Shown: positions 55,521-64,000 of the stretch, piece by piece
Position numbering within the stretch: position 1 is the stretch's first letter
Layout of the letters: every line of letters starts with the position of its first letter
NCBI RefSeq assembly: GCF_910592395.1
Contig: NC_088310.1
Span: 13,089,501-13,153,500 of the forward strand
Source: Lineus longissimus
Lineage: Eukaryota; Nemertea; Pilidiophora; Heteronemertea; Lineidae
Length of the DNA stretch: 64,000 nucleotides
Direction: 5' to 3'
Position numbers and translations under genes: made by a program
The notes under the pieces: generated by a model
What the model saw: only the letters and a program-made list of their open reading frames with translations
Database searches by the model: none
Told to the model about the DNA's origin: nothing

Positions 55521-56062
55521 TGTGTTAACCTAGAATATTGTTTTTATTTAGCCAGACTCACACTTGCAGCCAATTAGGCCGACGATTATACTTTGAAGTC
55601 AGACGATGCTCTCCTTATCAGTTTATCTGACCTCGCCTGGAGTCACAGGAATGTGTACTGGTGTTCTCTGTGGATCGTATAGGACTACTTTTTTACATGG
55701 AGAGGCCTACATCTTATGTATAGTGATTGTAGGTGTATATCAGGCCAGTTCTATGATGTTGCTCATGGACAAACAGTATTGCTCATATTCACTAGACTAG
55801 GGTATGTCCCAAAAACAATGGCGAGCCCATGGATTCATGTGATCAAAAACAAGGGCTATGGTACTCAAAACGAAATTTTCTTTTGTTTTTGTTCTGTAGC
55901 TACTTAAGTTTGGAGTAAGTGGGAAATACAGGGCGACATTCGGCTGTGTTCTGTAGGGACTGTATATTGATTAAGGATTCTAAAATACAAATTCATCGCA
56001 CGTGCTCTCATATCTCGCCATTGCTCGTTGTTGTCGTTACACATACAACCAAATACACAACA
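55521..56062 (-). repeat. 3' LTR of BEL/Pao element
   Basis: On the minus strand it starts TGTTGTGTATTTGG right after a G-rich polypurine tract and would end ...GGTTAACACA (TG...CA), with AATAAA about 25 bases before the end. The matching 5' LTR is not visible; it probably fell in the assembly gap at 60976. Left border therefore uncertain. Confidence 0.5.
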
Positions 56063-56073
56063 CTCCCCCCTGA
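56063..56073 (-). promoter_or_regulatory. Polypurine tract of BEL/Pao element
   Basis: Minus strand TCAGGGGGGAG directly before TGTTGTG; a plausible plus-strand primer. Confidence 0.6.
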
Positions 56074-56511
56074 AAATCGAGGAGGCGAGATTTTCAATAA
56101 CACAATGAACCTAACCCGCCGTAAGGCTTAATTCTGAGAAATGTATGCTGAACACAATAGCTCCAAAATGCAAGACCTAGCATCCATAAGTAAACAACTA
56201 CACCTAATTCTATACCCTATAGAATATACCGTCAAATAACTCAAATACACCTAATGACAAATCTAATGCTAAGAGTATTCCCCCCATTTACCAACCTGGG
56301 AAATGTAAATTACAACCTTCTGGTAAGAAACTCTGATGATGATATACCTAGTAATAGTAATAATAGTATACTAATACATGTAATCAAAATGTTAAGAATT
56401 TTGACCCCTTGATAGAGATTTGGCAATCAGTTGACATGCATGTATCTGACAACTACGACTGAGTAACCAAAACTCAACTCCAATTCTTGTATGTCACTCT
56501 GGATTAAATGT
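56074..56511 (-). other. 3' untranslated part of BEL element
   Basis: No open frame and no envelope-like gene between the integrase stop and the polypurine tract. Confidence 0.5.
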
Positions 56512-57798
56512 CTATTCTGCGGGTTCCAACAAACGCAACTTCTGAATAGGCCTTCTCATCAATCCTCTCTTGGTTTTCACTGTGACTGACCTAACCAACC
56601 CGTCTCTTCCTGGGTGTGTGGCCATCACACGTCCTAGTGCCCAATCTAGTTTTCTGATGTTGTCCTCCGCCACAAGAACGATGTCTCCCTCTTGCAGATT
56701 ATCTCGTATCTCTGTCCATTTTGAACGGCGCTGTAATTCCACAAGGTATTCACTTGTCCACCTTTTCCAAAACTGTTTGGATATCCTCTGTTGATAGGCC
56801 CATCTCCTTTCAAGTGACAACTCTGGCTTGTATACAGATGGCAGCAACTGCAGATTTCTTCCTATGATCAAGTGACCAGGGGTTAATGGAAGAGGATCCT
56901 CCTTGTCAGCCGAGATATCCGATAAGGGTCGAGAATTGATTTGAGCTTCTGCATCAGTGAGCACGGTCTGAAGCTCGGTAAATGTCAGGCTGGCCTTTCT
57001 GAGAATCTTTGAGAGAGCTCGTTTTACACTTCCAACAAGTCGTTCATAAAATCCTCCATGCCATGGAACCCTAGGAGTTATGAACTTCCACTCGATTCCT
57101 TCCAGTCTGAGTTTATCCTTGATTCTCGCATTGTTGTGGAACAAACGGTAAAGCAATGAAGCTGCACTCTCAAATGTTTTTGCATTATCGGAGTAGATGG
57201 TACAACACTTTCCACGCCGATTCATCATGCGTCTCAATGCTTGTAGGAACTCCTCTGTTGTCAAATTTGCTGTCAGCTCTAAATGCACTGCCCTGGTGGC
57301 CATACATGTGAATATGAGGATGTAAGCCTTGTTGCTTCCAGCTCCATGTTTTCCACTGACATGTACTTCTCTAACATAGAGTGGTCCAGCATAGTCCACT
57401 CCAATGTTGGTAAATGGTGGCGATACATTAACCCTTTCCTCTGGCAACGGCGCCATTTTCTGCTCTAATTTTCTGGCACTTCTACATTTCTTACATGGTA
57501 GGACTCTGCGAACTTCCTGCCGGCCACATACTAACCAGTATTTGCTTCTCAAGTTAGACAAGGTTTGAACAACTCCTGTGTGTCCAAAGATGATGTGATA
57601 GTGGATTATCAACATTTCCACAAATCTATTGTGATTAGGCAATATGATGGGGTTTCTAAGCTCATCTGGCAGTAGTGCTTTGTGTAGTCTCCCCCCAACA
57701 CGGAGTAACTTCAGTTTCTCATCCCATATCGGATCAAGCTGTTTCAAGCGGCTATTTGCAGGAATCGAAAGATTATTCTGTACTGCTTGAATTTCCAC
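56512..57798 (-). CDS. BEL/Pao integrase frame (428 residues)
   Basis: Read leftward from 57798. The N-terminal zinc-binding module has HYHIIFGHTG (His 66-73) and CKKC (102-105). The integrase core has VDYAGP (Asp 135), YSDNAKTF (Asp 204) and GGFYERLVGSVKRAL (Glu 252), i.e. a complete DDE set. The C-terminal module reads FWKRWTSEYLVELQRRSKW, then GDIVLV and DWALGRV, ending near RPIQKLRLLEPAE. The frame overlaps the upstream pol frame by 26 bp in another register. The junction looks like a single-base indel in an A-rich spot around 57807, since BEL pol is normally one frame. Similarity to pol resumes slightly upstream of the ATG, so the ATG is probably not a real start. Confidence 0.88.
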   Translation of the reverse strand: MEIQAVQNNLSIPANSRLKQLDPIWDEKLKLLRVGGRLHKALLPDELRNPIILPNHNRFVEMLIIHYHIIFGHTGVVQTLSNLRSKYWLVCGRQEVRRVLPCKKCRSARKLEQKMAPLPEERVNVSPPFTNIGVDYAGPLYVREVHVSGKHGAGSNKAYILIFTCMATRAVHLELTANLTTEEFLQALRRMMNRRGKCCTIYSDNAKTFESAASLLYRLFHNNARIKDKLRLEGIEWKFITPRVPWHGGFYERLVGSVKRALSKILRKASLTFTELQTVLTDAEAQINSRPLSDISADKEDPLPLTPGHLIIGRNLQLLPSVYKPELSLERRWAYQQRISKQFWKRWTSEYLVELQRRSKWTEIRDNLQEGDIVLVAEDNIRKLDWALGRVMATHPGRDGLVRSVTVKTKRGLMRRPIQKLRLLEPAE

Positions 57799-60700
57799 TG
57801 AAAATGCTTGTTTGAGCCCAACGTAACCAATACAACTCCTCTTCTCTTTGATCAGTGAGAGTCAAGATTGCATTTTCTTCTCGAACATGTTGCCCATCTC
57901 CTGTCCTCACTCGGTACTTTAAGCTTCGGACTCTATTCATCACTCTCAGAAACTTGTGGTAACTCTCATATTTCTCCACTAGTTTCAGCTGCTCACTTTT
58001 GGTTTGGTCAGTTGTTTTCTCTTTGACTTGCAGTGCTGAGAAAGTCTTGGGTTTTTTCTTCTGTTCAGCCAATTCCAGTTCAGCTGTGTCAATTCGCTGT
58101 TTTGGCCAACTTTCTTCTTCTTTTCTTAGGAAGTCTGGCCCTTCCCACCAGAGTTGCGAGTTAACTAAGCTTTCAGCAGAACATCCTCTCGAGCATAGAT
58201 CAGCGGGGTTAATTTTCCCTGGCAAATGACTCCACTTCCTAGGTGGTACTAGATTCTGTATCTCACTCACGCGATTGGCAACGAACGTCTGCCAAGTGTA
58301 GGCAGGTTTGCTAATCCAGGCAAGTACTACTTGTGAGTCAGTCCAGCAGTGTACATCCTCTATTTCCAACTTGATTTCACGTTGAACGTAGTTTACCAAA
58401 CGTGCTGTGATTAGCGCAGCCATGAGCTCTAGCTCTGGTAAGCTTCTCTTCTTTCCAAGTGGTGACACTCTAGTTTTAGAGCACAGTACAGCTGTGTGCA
58501 CTCTCCCTGTTGGCAAGTCCTCAACCCTGACGTAAACTACTCCTCCATATGCTGCTACACACGCATCACCGAAACCATGCAGTGTGAATCTAGGTTGAGT
58601 GAAGCTCTCAGGAACTATACATCGCTGGACCTTTATCTGATCCAGATCAGAAACTTGCTCCTTCCAACGTACCCAGTTCTGATGAAGTTCATCAGATAAC
58701 TTCTCATCCCAGTCAGTACGATCCATCCAGGACTGTTGGAATAGCCGCTTGGCTACCAAAGTGAACGGTGCTAACAAACCCATCGGGTCGTAAATTCGAT
58801 GAAGTTGTTGTAAAACAGTCCTACGAGTTTCACAGGGTACATTTTCCATCCTCTCGCAAAAGGAAAACATTAGTACGTCCTCTTTAGGAATGTACTTGAT
58901 CCCCAACGTTTTTGTAGTAAATTGTTCCTCAGTGACGACTACTATACCACAGGCAAGATCTGACTCCTCTAATCCAGCCAAAGCTTCTGGTTTGTTGGAC
59001 ACAAATTTCCTGAGTGGGAATCCTCCAGATTTCAAGACTGTTTTCATGTCTACTGCTAAGCTTGCTGCTGCTGTGGTATTGTCTTCTCCAGACAGTACAT
59101 CATCCACGAAAATATTTTCTGTTATTTCCTCAGTAGCCTTTGGGTATTCCTTTGTCTGTGTGAGTGCATGGTCCACTACAGTTTTGATACTCGAAAATGG
59201 AGATGATTTCAGACCAAATGTTACTGTTTTCAGCCTGTAAACATCAGGTTTTTTACTAGTGTCCATGTCACGCCATAAGAATCTCTGTAGATCTTGATCT
59301 CCAGTTTGCATGCCGATTTGAAGAAACATTTTCTCTATATCTGCTACAAGCGCTACTTTATGTTTTCTGAAACGCAAGAGTATGGCAAGTGGGTCGGGCT
59401 GCAGTGCTGGTCCACTCAACAATGTGTCATTTAGTGACACCCCCTCTGGTCCTTTGGCGGAGCCGTCAAACACAACACGCACCTTTGTGGTTGATTTATC
59501 CATTCTAACAACACGGTGATGAGGCAAGTACCATATTGCTTGCGCTTGTTTCTCCAATTCCTCAACTTTCTCGGCACGCCCTTTATCAACTAACTCTTGG
59601 ATCTGTTCTTGGTAGGCCTTTCCCAAGTCTGGGTCCCTCTGTAGTCTTCTTTCCAACCCCTCGAGACGTTTCTCTGCTAAGGTTCGATTTGATTCTAAAG
59701 ACTTGTCCTTCCAGTCCGGATGGCGAATCAAACCTGTGACGTAATGACCATCTACGAGTTTGGTATTATCAAGATGCTGCTGCAATGCATCAGTCTCCAA
59801 TTCTGTGGCTTGGTGCTTGACCTCATTAGGTAATATTCCCAAGTGTTCTAGGTCCCAATGTCTGGCTGCAAAGTCAGTTTCATTCTCCAAGGAAACTCTA
59901 TGACACGTGTTTACCATACCAATCTTTCCATGTCGTTGGTTTGGCTCCTCTACTGGGCAGATACCTGAAAGTACCCATCCAAAATGACTCTTTGTGGCAG
60001 TTGGCATTCCTGGTGGTCCAGTTTTTCTCACAGGCAGTAAGATGTTTGTGGTATCCTCTAGCCCCAACATAACATCAATTTCAGCCGATTCACGGGGGTA
60101 TGTGTCTGCTATCTGCAATCCCTGTAAGTGTTGCAGCTTTGACAAATCTACTCTCACGCAGTTGAGGTCCATGCTAGGCTGATCAACTGTGTAGGCCTCT
60201 ATCTCAAATTCCTCACCTTTCCAATTAGGAATAGCGCTTGATAGATGAAACTTAACTCTCTCTGTTTTCAATCTCATCTGGTTACCACCGGCTAGTGAAA
60301 ATTCTGCCTCAACCTTGGGTCCTCGCAAGTCCAGTTTTCTTGCCATCTTGTTACTTATGAATGATACACCGCTGCCTGTATCAAATAAGATTCTCGCTAC
60401 TGAAATTGCTCCTCGTGATTCGATTCTTGCTAGAGTGGATTGCATCAATATCTCCTTTGGACCTGTAATGGCCTTGACAAGTCCTACACTCTTGGGAACC
60501 TCCGTTTTTTGACGTAGACCTTGTACTTGCTCTTCTTCATCTTCTCTTCTCCTCTGGTCGTCAGACATAGCGTTCAGCCTCTCCTCGTTATCTCTGTGAT
60601 AATCCACTTGGTCTTGAGTATCTTGCAAGTCCATGTAGGCTGACTTCAACTGTTCTCTGGCAGACATGGCTGCCCTCACTTTAATCTCATTCTCGGGTGA

Positions 60701-60859
60701 ACGGTCATCATCGTCTAATGCTGGAAGAACATCATCATAATATCGGAACAAGGATTTCTCCAACTTGGTGTATCTCTGCCGATTGATGCGCCTCCTTTCC
60801 AATAGGAATTCAAGCGTTGCTGACTCAGCAGCCACACTTTTACCCTTAGTAGTCGCCAT
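57773..60859 (-). CDS. BEL/Pao Gag-fragment, protease, RT, RNase H (1028 residues)
   Basis: Starts at ATG 60859 (MATTKGKS). Residues 1-110 are a charged, helical Gag N terminus. The capsid part and the zinc knuckles expected in BEL Gag are missing, and the frame goes straight to the aspartic protease (LFDTGSGVSF, 158-167). Then the BEL linker with FGWVLSG, RT at about 450-720 with VADIEKMFLQI (Asp 507) and FVDD (584-587), RNase H with GFGDAC (765), LPELEL, CWTDSQVV (841) and INPADLCSRG, then WWEGPDFL. The frame stops at 57773 soon after the junction with the integrase frame. Pol coding is open and well conserved, so the element is young, but the internal Gag deletion means it would need Gag from elsewhere. 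Confidence 0.9.
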   Translation of the reverse strand: MATTKGKSVAAESATLEFLLERRRINRQRYTKLEKSLFRYYDDVLPALDDDDRSPENEIKVRAAMSAREQLKSAYMDLQDTQDQVDYHRDNEERLNAMSDDQRRREDEEEQVQGLRQKTEVPKSVGLVKAITGPKEILMQSTLARIESRGAISVARILFDTGSGVSFISNKMARKLDLRGPKVEAEFSLAGGNQMRLKTERVKFHLSSAIPNWKGEEFEIEAYTVDQPSMDLNCVRVDLSKLQHLQGLQIADTYPRESAEIDVMLGLEDTTNILLPVRKTGPPGMPTATKSHFGWVLSGICPVEEPNQRHGKIGMVNTCHRVSLENETDFAARHWDLEHLGILPNEVKHQATELETDALQQHLDNTKLVDGHYVTGLIRHPDWKDKSLESNRTLAEKRLEGLERRLQRDPDLGKAYQEQIQELVDKGRAEKVEELEKQAQAIWYLPHHRVVRMDKSTTKVRVVFDGSAKGPEGVSLNDTLLSGPALQPDPLAILLRFRKHKVALVADIEKMFLQIGMQTGDQDLQRFLWRDMDTSKKPDVYRLKTVTFGLKSSPFSSIKTVVDHALTQTKEYPKATEEITENIFVDDVLSGEDNTTAAASLAVDMKTVLKSGGFPLRKFVSNKPEALAGLEESDLACGIVVVTEEQFTTKTLGIKYIPKEDVLMFSFCERMENVPCETRRTVLQQLHRIYDPMGLLAPFTLVAKRLFQQSWMDRTDWDEKLSDELHQNWVRWKEQVSDLDQIKVQRCIVPESFTQPRFTLHGFGDACVAAYGGVVYVRVEDLPTGRVHTAVLCSKTRVSPLGKKRSLPELELMAALITARLVNYVQREIKLEIEDVHCWTDSQVVLAWISKPAYTWQTFVANRVSEIQNLVPPRKWSHLPGKINPADLCSRGCSAESLVNSQLWWEGPDFLRKEEESWPKQRIDTAELELAEQKKKPKTFSALQVKEKTTDQTKSEQLKLVEKYESYHKFLRVMNRVRSLKYRVRTGDGQHVREENAILTLTDQREEELYWLRWAQTSIFSGNSSSTE

Positions 60860-60975
60860 TACATGTATGTCAGTGATTTTAGGAGAGATGAAGCAGTATT
60901 GATAATTTTTAAAACAATTATTACGTTAACGTAACCCACTTGAGAACTTAACCCTCACTATTTATTTTATTCGTG

Positions 60976-61075
60976 NNNNNNNNNNNNNNNNNNNNNNNNN
61001 NNNNNNNNNNNNNNNNNNNNNNNNNNNNNNNNNNNNNNNNNNNNNNNNNNNNNNNNNNNNNNNNNNNNNNNNNNN
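60976..61075. other. Assembly gap (100 N)
   Basis: Exactly 100 unknown bases, the conventional size for a gap of unknown length, just upstream (minus strand) of the BEL gag start. Confidence 0.98.
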
Positions 61076-61427
61076 AACATACTGCCCAAATCTGAAGTAT
61101 CAAATTGAATCACAAACTAGAACTAGCTCTATTTAGCTATAGTTGCGTGAAAAATTCGGGTGAGCGACGTACATTCTGTACCCTAGCGGCCAATAATTAA
61201 ACTACTTTCAGCCGTCTGCTCCGGTCTCGTTAGGGAGTTTTTCCCAAATGTACGCGATGATGACGTGCCCCATTAACAGGACGTAACATCTATTTTAAAA
61301 TGCGTTTCGAAAGTGAATGCATGAGGACAACCCATTTGTGTCGTATATCACTGGAAACGCCCGATTCCCGTGAATAAGGTCAATCACAATGTATTACATT
61401 ACCAAAACAAAAATGTGTCGGAAGGAA
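61076..61427. other. No gene recognised
   Basis: No match to the BEL 3' LTR was seen here, so the left flank of the gap gives no 5' LTR. Confidence 0.4.
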
Positions 61428-61680
61428 CTATATGGATGGTCCCATCGCACCCCCCCTCCAGCAGTATGACACAGAAGGGCTAGTTGACTGTCCACCGGGG
61501 GGGGGGGGGGGGGTTGGGGGGAGCTTCCCCCCAACGCACTGGTAAAAACCTATGTCGACGGAGGGGGGTTTGGGGGGTGTCCCCCCATTGTAACAGCTGT
61601 AGTTGTTAGAGCTTGCACTTAACATATGCTCGTAGGGGGGTTCGGGGGAGCTCCCCCGACCTAAAGGGGGGCTCACTAAG
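61428..61680. repeat. G/C-rich low-complexity tract
   Basis: Three similar phrases of the type GGGGTTTGGGGGGTGTCCCCCC (about 61500-61535, 61561-61588, 61635-61660), each a small palindrome, plus a G-run of about 17 at 61498. The Pro-rich minus frame through it is not credible as a gene. Confidence 0.6.
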
Positions 61681-63242
61681 TTCTTGACTTTACATATTAA
61701 AAGCCATCATTTGTTGACTATAACGTATTGTGTGGGCGTCACGTTCGTGGAGACGTCGTAATATGCGAATCAGGGCCCGGTTGCTCAATCAGCGTTAACA
61801 CCAAAGTTTGTGTTAACGCCCGCTTTAAAATATAGCTTATGTAACGTTGAATAATGTTGATTATGTCAATTTGTGTATGGAAAACAGCAGTTTTGAGTTA
61901 GATACCATTTCAACTAAAACAAGCTCTTACATTAGTGAGATTTAAGCTAGCGTTAGGGCTAACGTTGGTGGTAGTGTTATCGTTAATTGTGCAGCCGGGC
62001 CCTGAAAAAAAAAATTTTGTTTATGGAAAACATTTCCTCCAAAAAATATCATATGCGACCTTTAAAATGAGGGCCAGTAAAGCCACTAGATGGCCAAATT
62101 TGTTTCCGAGAGGTTTCGTTCTTTAAGCCTATACCTGTATGGCCTGTAGGTCCCGCTCCGAAAGTTTTCGCTGGACTTTATTTGGAAATGTTCTCGGAAC
62201 GGGATAGCAAAACGTACCTCTTACGACGGCGTTCTCGTTTTGTGCAGTCGGGGACGCGGTGGGGTTGCGGCAGAGGCAGACCTGGGTCATCCCCGCCGGA
62301 GATGATTTTGTGACTTTCCGGTAAAAAAAGAAACTATGTAGGGGAAAAATAGGGATAAAAAGGCCTGTGTATAGACCACGGGTCGGGAGCAAGATCTTTA
62401 ATGAGCCCAAGTTTGCAAATTGTGAAAAAAACTCAGTCGATTGTCCCCTGCGGCCGATCCATCCGAAAACACTCTTATTTGGCTTCGATTGAGTTTTTGA
62501 TGCTGGCCAGTCATGCAGTATCGGAGATGACCTAGCTTGAATACCTTGGGGCATGCTTTGACATTCCCAGCAAAGAACGCACTCTTCGGAGGCTACAATT
62601 GGCCATTATTTTTGGCATCTAGCAGCTTATTGACCTTCATTTTGAGGTCGCATGCAAATTTCGAAGAAAAATAATGTTTCAGGTTATAGGCCCTTTGAAC
62701 CCTTTGAGCCGCGCGGGTTGTGGTCCTCCTAATCTCTACGTGAAGGTATTTTGCAGTGACATTTTACTGCATGGCTTTCAGTCTACACAAATCCGTCTCA
62801 GTAGTTTTGTGGCGTCTTTGTCTTCGCGAATTACGCGAAAATATTTTTTTTTGTCTTCAAGAAGGTTGTGACCAGGAAATTGCATTTTTGGCACTTTTCT
62901 CGGCTCTCCGTGGTTAAAATGACGTGGCAAATGTTGTCATTCTGGGCTGGCTTTTCTTAGACAACCGACGACCCCCCCCCCCCCCCCCGGGCGACGACCC
63001 TAACCCTTTTTTTATTTTTGAAGGAACTTAAGACAATTTTTAGGCCTAGGCCTGATTATTGGACGTATAGGCCTATACGGTAACACGTTCAGGAAAAGGA
63101 AGAGTGGCTTTTTCATCGGCAATATAGCTTGGATATCCACGTTAATCCCTTAATCTACCGACCAAACCCCCGTTAGTGCCTTCAGTCAACAACACGTATG
63201 GCCATTATATGGCCATTACATTTCTATCCCCGACATTTATCC
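61681..63242. other. No gene recognised
   Basis: A minus frame at 62554-62129 is open but has no recognisable feature. C-run at 62972-62988. Confidence 0.4.
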
Positions 63243-63612
63243 CTACTATAAAAATAATTTTCTAGGGTGTCCAATGGTGTTCTAGGGTGTTCTAAGGTTT
63301 TTGTTCCAAAATACCCTTTGCTGAGAGGTGCTCTATACTAAGTGGTATCTCTTAATGTGTTCAAGGGATCTCTCGGGTTTTCTAGGGTGCTCTAGGGCAC
63401 AGGGACATGTGTCGTGAGTTAAGGGGCCGGGGGGGGATTTTTATCCCTAGGGTTGTTTTATGTTTTTTGGCCCCCGAACCCCGAATGAGCTCATATTTAC
63501 CTCACGAAACATACCCCCTGTGTTCTAGGGAATACCACTTGGAACAAAAACCTTAGAACACCCTATGAGAACACCCTGGGACACCCTAGCTAGAAAATTA
63601 TTTTTAGTAGGC
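63243..63612. repeat. Foldback element, arms of about 70 bp
   Basis: The left arm CTACTATAAAAATAATTTTC...GGTTTTTGTTCCAA is matched inverted by the right end (TTGGAACAAAAACC...GAAAATTATTTTTAGTAG) with small indels; both arms contain GGGTGTTCT words. Non-coding. Confidence 0.8.
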
Positions 63613-63774
63613 CCCTACGGGAATTGAGGCATTGGTAATAATGGCTTTATGATTTCACCGGCGAATTTTCTCCCTAACCAACCATGGAGGTATTACCGCC
63701 ATGAACCAACGGAGTACTGGGTAAATTGACCCATTTTCCTGCAAATCGGTCCCCTTGGCAAGGGGCCTTTCTCA

Positions 63775-63795
63775 GGGGGGGGGGGGGGGGGGGGG
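63775..63795 (+). repeat. G homopolymer
   Basis: About 21 consecutive G; strong G-quadruplex former. Confidence 0.9.
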
Positions 63796-63910
63796 AGCAT
63801 CGAGGTTGGCCAGTCAGTCGAAGAAGATTTTGAGACAGGTCTGAGACCGTTCCTGACCTATAGGGCTACGTCATCATCGAACCACGCCAGCTCCGCGCCT
63901 AGATGCAGTG

Positions 63911-63967
63911 TATAAAAATTCCAATCCAATGCATGCCATGTCAATGACTAGCATGGCAAGTAGGAAG
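63911..63967 (+). CDS. Possible TATA box and first exon of a gene running off the right edge
   Basis: TATAAAAAT at 63911 is followed 27 bp later by an in-frame ATG (63938, or 63944) and a short frame, then AAG|GTAAGTTT, a near-consensus 5' splice site, at 63967/63968. That gives only ten residues (start MSMTSMASRK) before the intron. The distance from TATA to ATG leaves almost no 5' untranslated region, so the exon may be partly untranslated, or this may be coincidence. Confidence 0.3.
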
Positions 63968-64000
63968 GTAAGTTTCTTGCCCCTTTCCTTCAGTAATTTA

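Noticed and set aside
56076-56511. Envelope-like gene in the BEL element
   Set aside because: No open frame between integrase and polypurine tract.
61428-61676. Pro/Gly-rich 82-codon minus frame
   Set aside because: Comes from G/C-run phrases; no splice or promoter context.
62129-62554. 141-codon minus frame as a gene
   Set aside because: No recognisable motif, no splice or poly(A) signal, and surrounded by low-complexity DNA; cannot be supported.

Overview
The window looks like nuclear DNA of a marine invertebrate animal. It has spliced genes with GT-AG introns, AATAAA-type polyadenylation signals and a very dense, mixed load of eukaryotic mobile elements: DIRS-like, Ty3/Gypsy and BEL/Pao retrotransposons, a jockey/CR1-like LINE, Harbinger and Mutator-like DNA elements, foldback elements and many satellites. 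The palindromic word TAGGCCTA is strongly over-represented. Lineage cannot be fixed from this; an echinoderm, hemichordate, amphioxus or mollusc is possible. Almost everything recognisable is transposon-derived. There are no rRNA genes, intact tRNA genes, operons or CRISPR arrays.

Layout. 1-3.2 kb: decayed DIRS-like tyrosine-recombinase retrotransposon (minus strand), its recombinase exon cut by the left edge. 4.8-7.3 kb: broken Gypsy gag with a candidate 5' LTR, then a long hairpin and a 49-bp repeat. 8.9-11.0 kb: three nested Harbinger-type elements. 11.1-12.0 kb: a small two-exon host gene (61 residues, minus) with a housekeeping-type promoter and a poly(A) signal. 12.8-13.3 kb: 81-bp tandem repeat. 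13.5-15.6 kb: 5'-truncated BEL/Pao RNase H-integrase remnant. 15.6-19.8 kb: mostly featureless DNA with one short-word minisatellite and one MITE.

19.8-31.5 kb: a satellite array and a large tandem segmental duplication (about 6.0 kb and 4.1 kb, nearly identical apart from array contraction). Each copy ends beside a perfect 38-bp-arm palindrome, and a palindromic minisatellite lies between the copies. 31.5-45 kb: three full or nearly full copies of a dispersed non-autonomous element built from roughly 300-bp units and closed by a hairpin. Between the first two lies a predicted three-exon host gene (minus, 33.0-40.3 kb), whose large intron holds a very young complete Gypsy element with identical 166-bp LTRs and a GGAGG target-site duplication.

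45-47 kb: a cluster of large inverted repeats. 47.5-48.9 kb: LINE remnant. 49-53 kb: a repeat array split by a Mutator-like element that itself carries a second Mutator-like element, both with clean 9-bp target-site duplications. 53-55.4 kb: two minisatellites. 55.4-60.9 kb: a BEL/Pao element (minus) with a largely open pol, one frameshift and an internally deleted gag. 61 kb: assembly gap. 61-64 kb: low-complexity and foldback DNA, and at the right edge a TATA box followed by a possible first exon.
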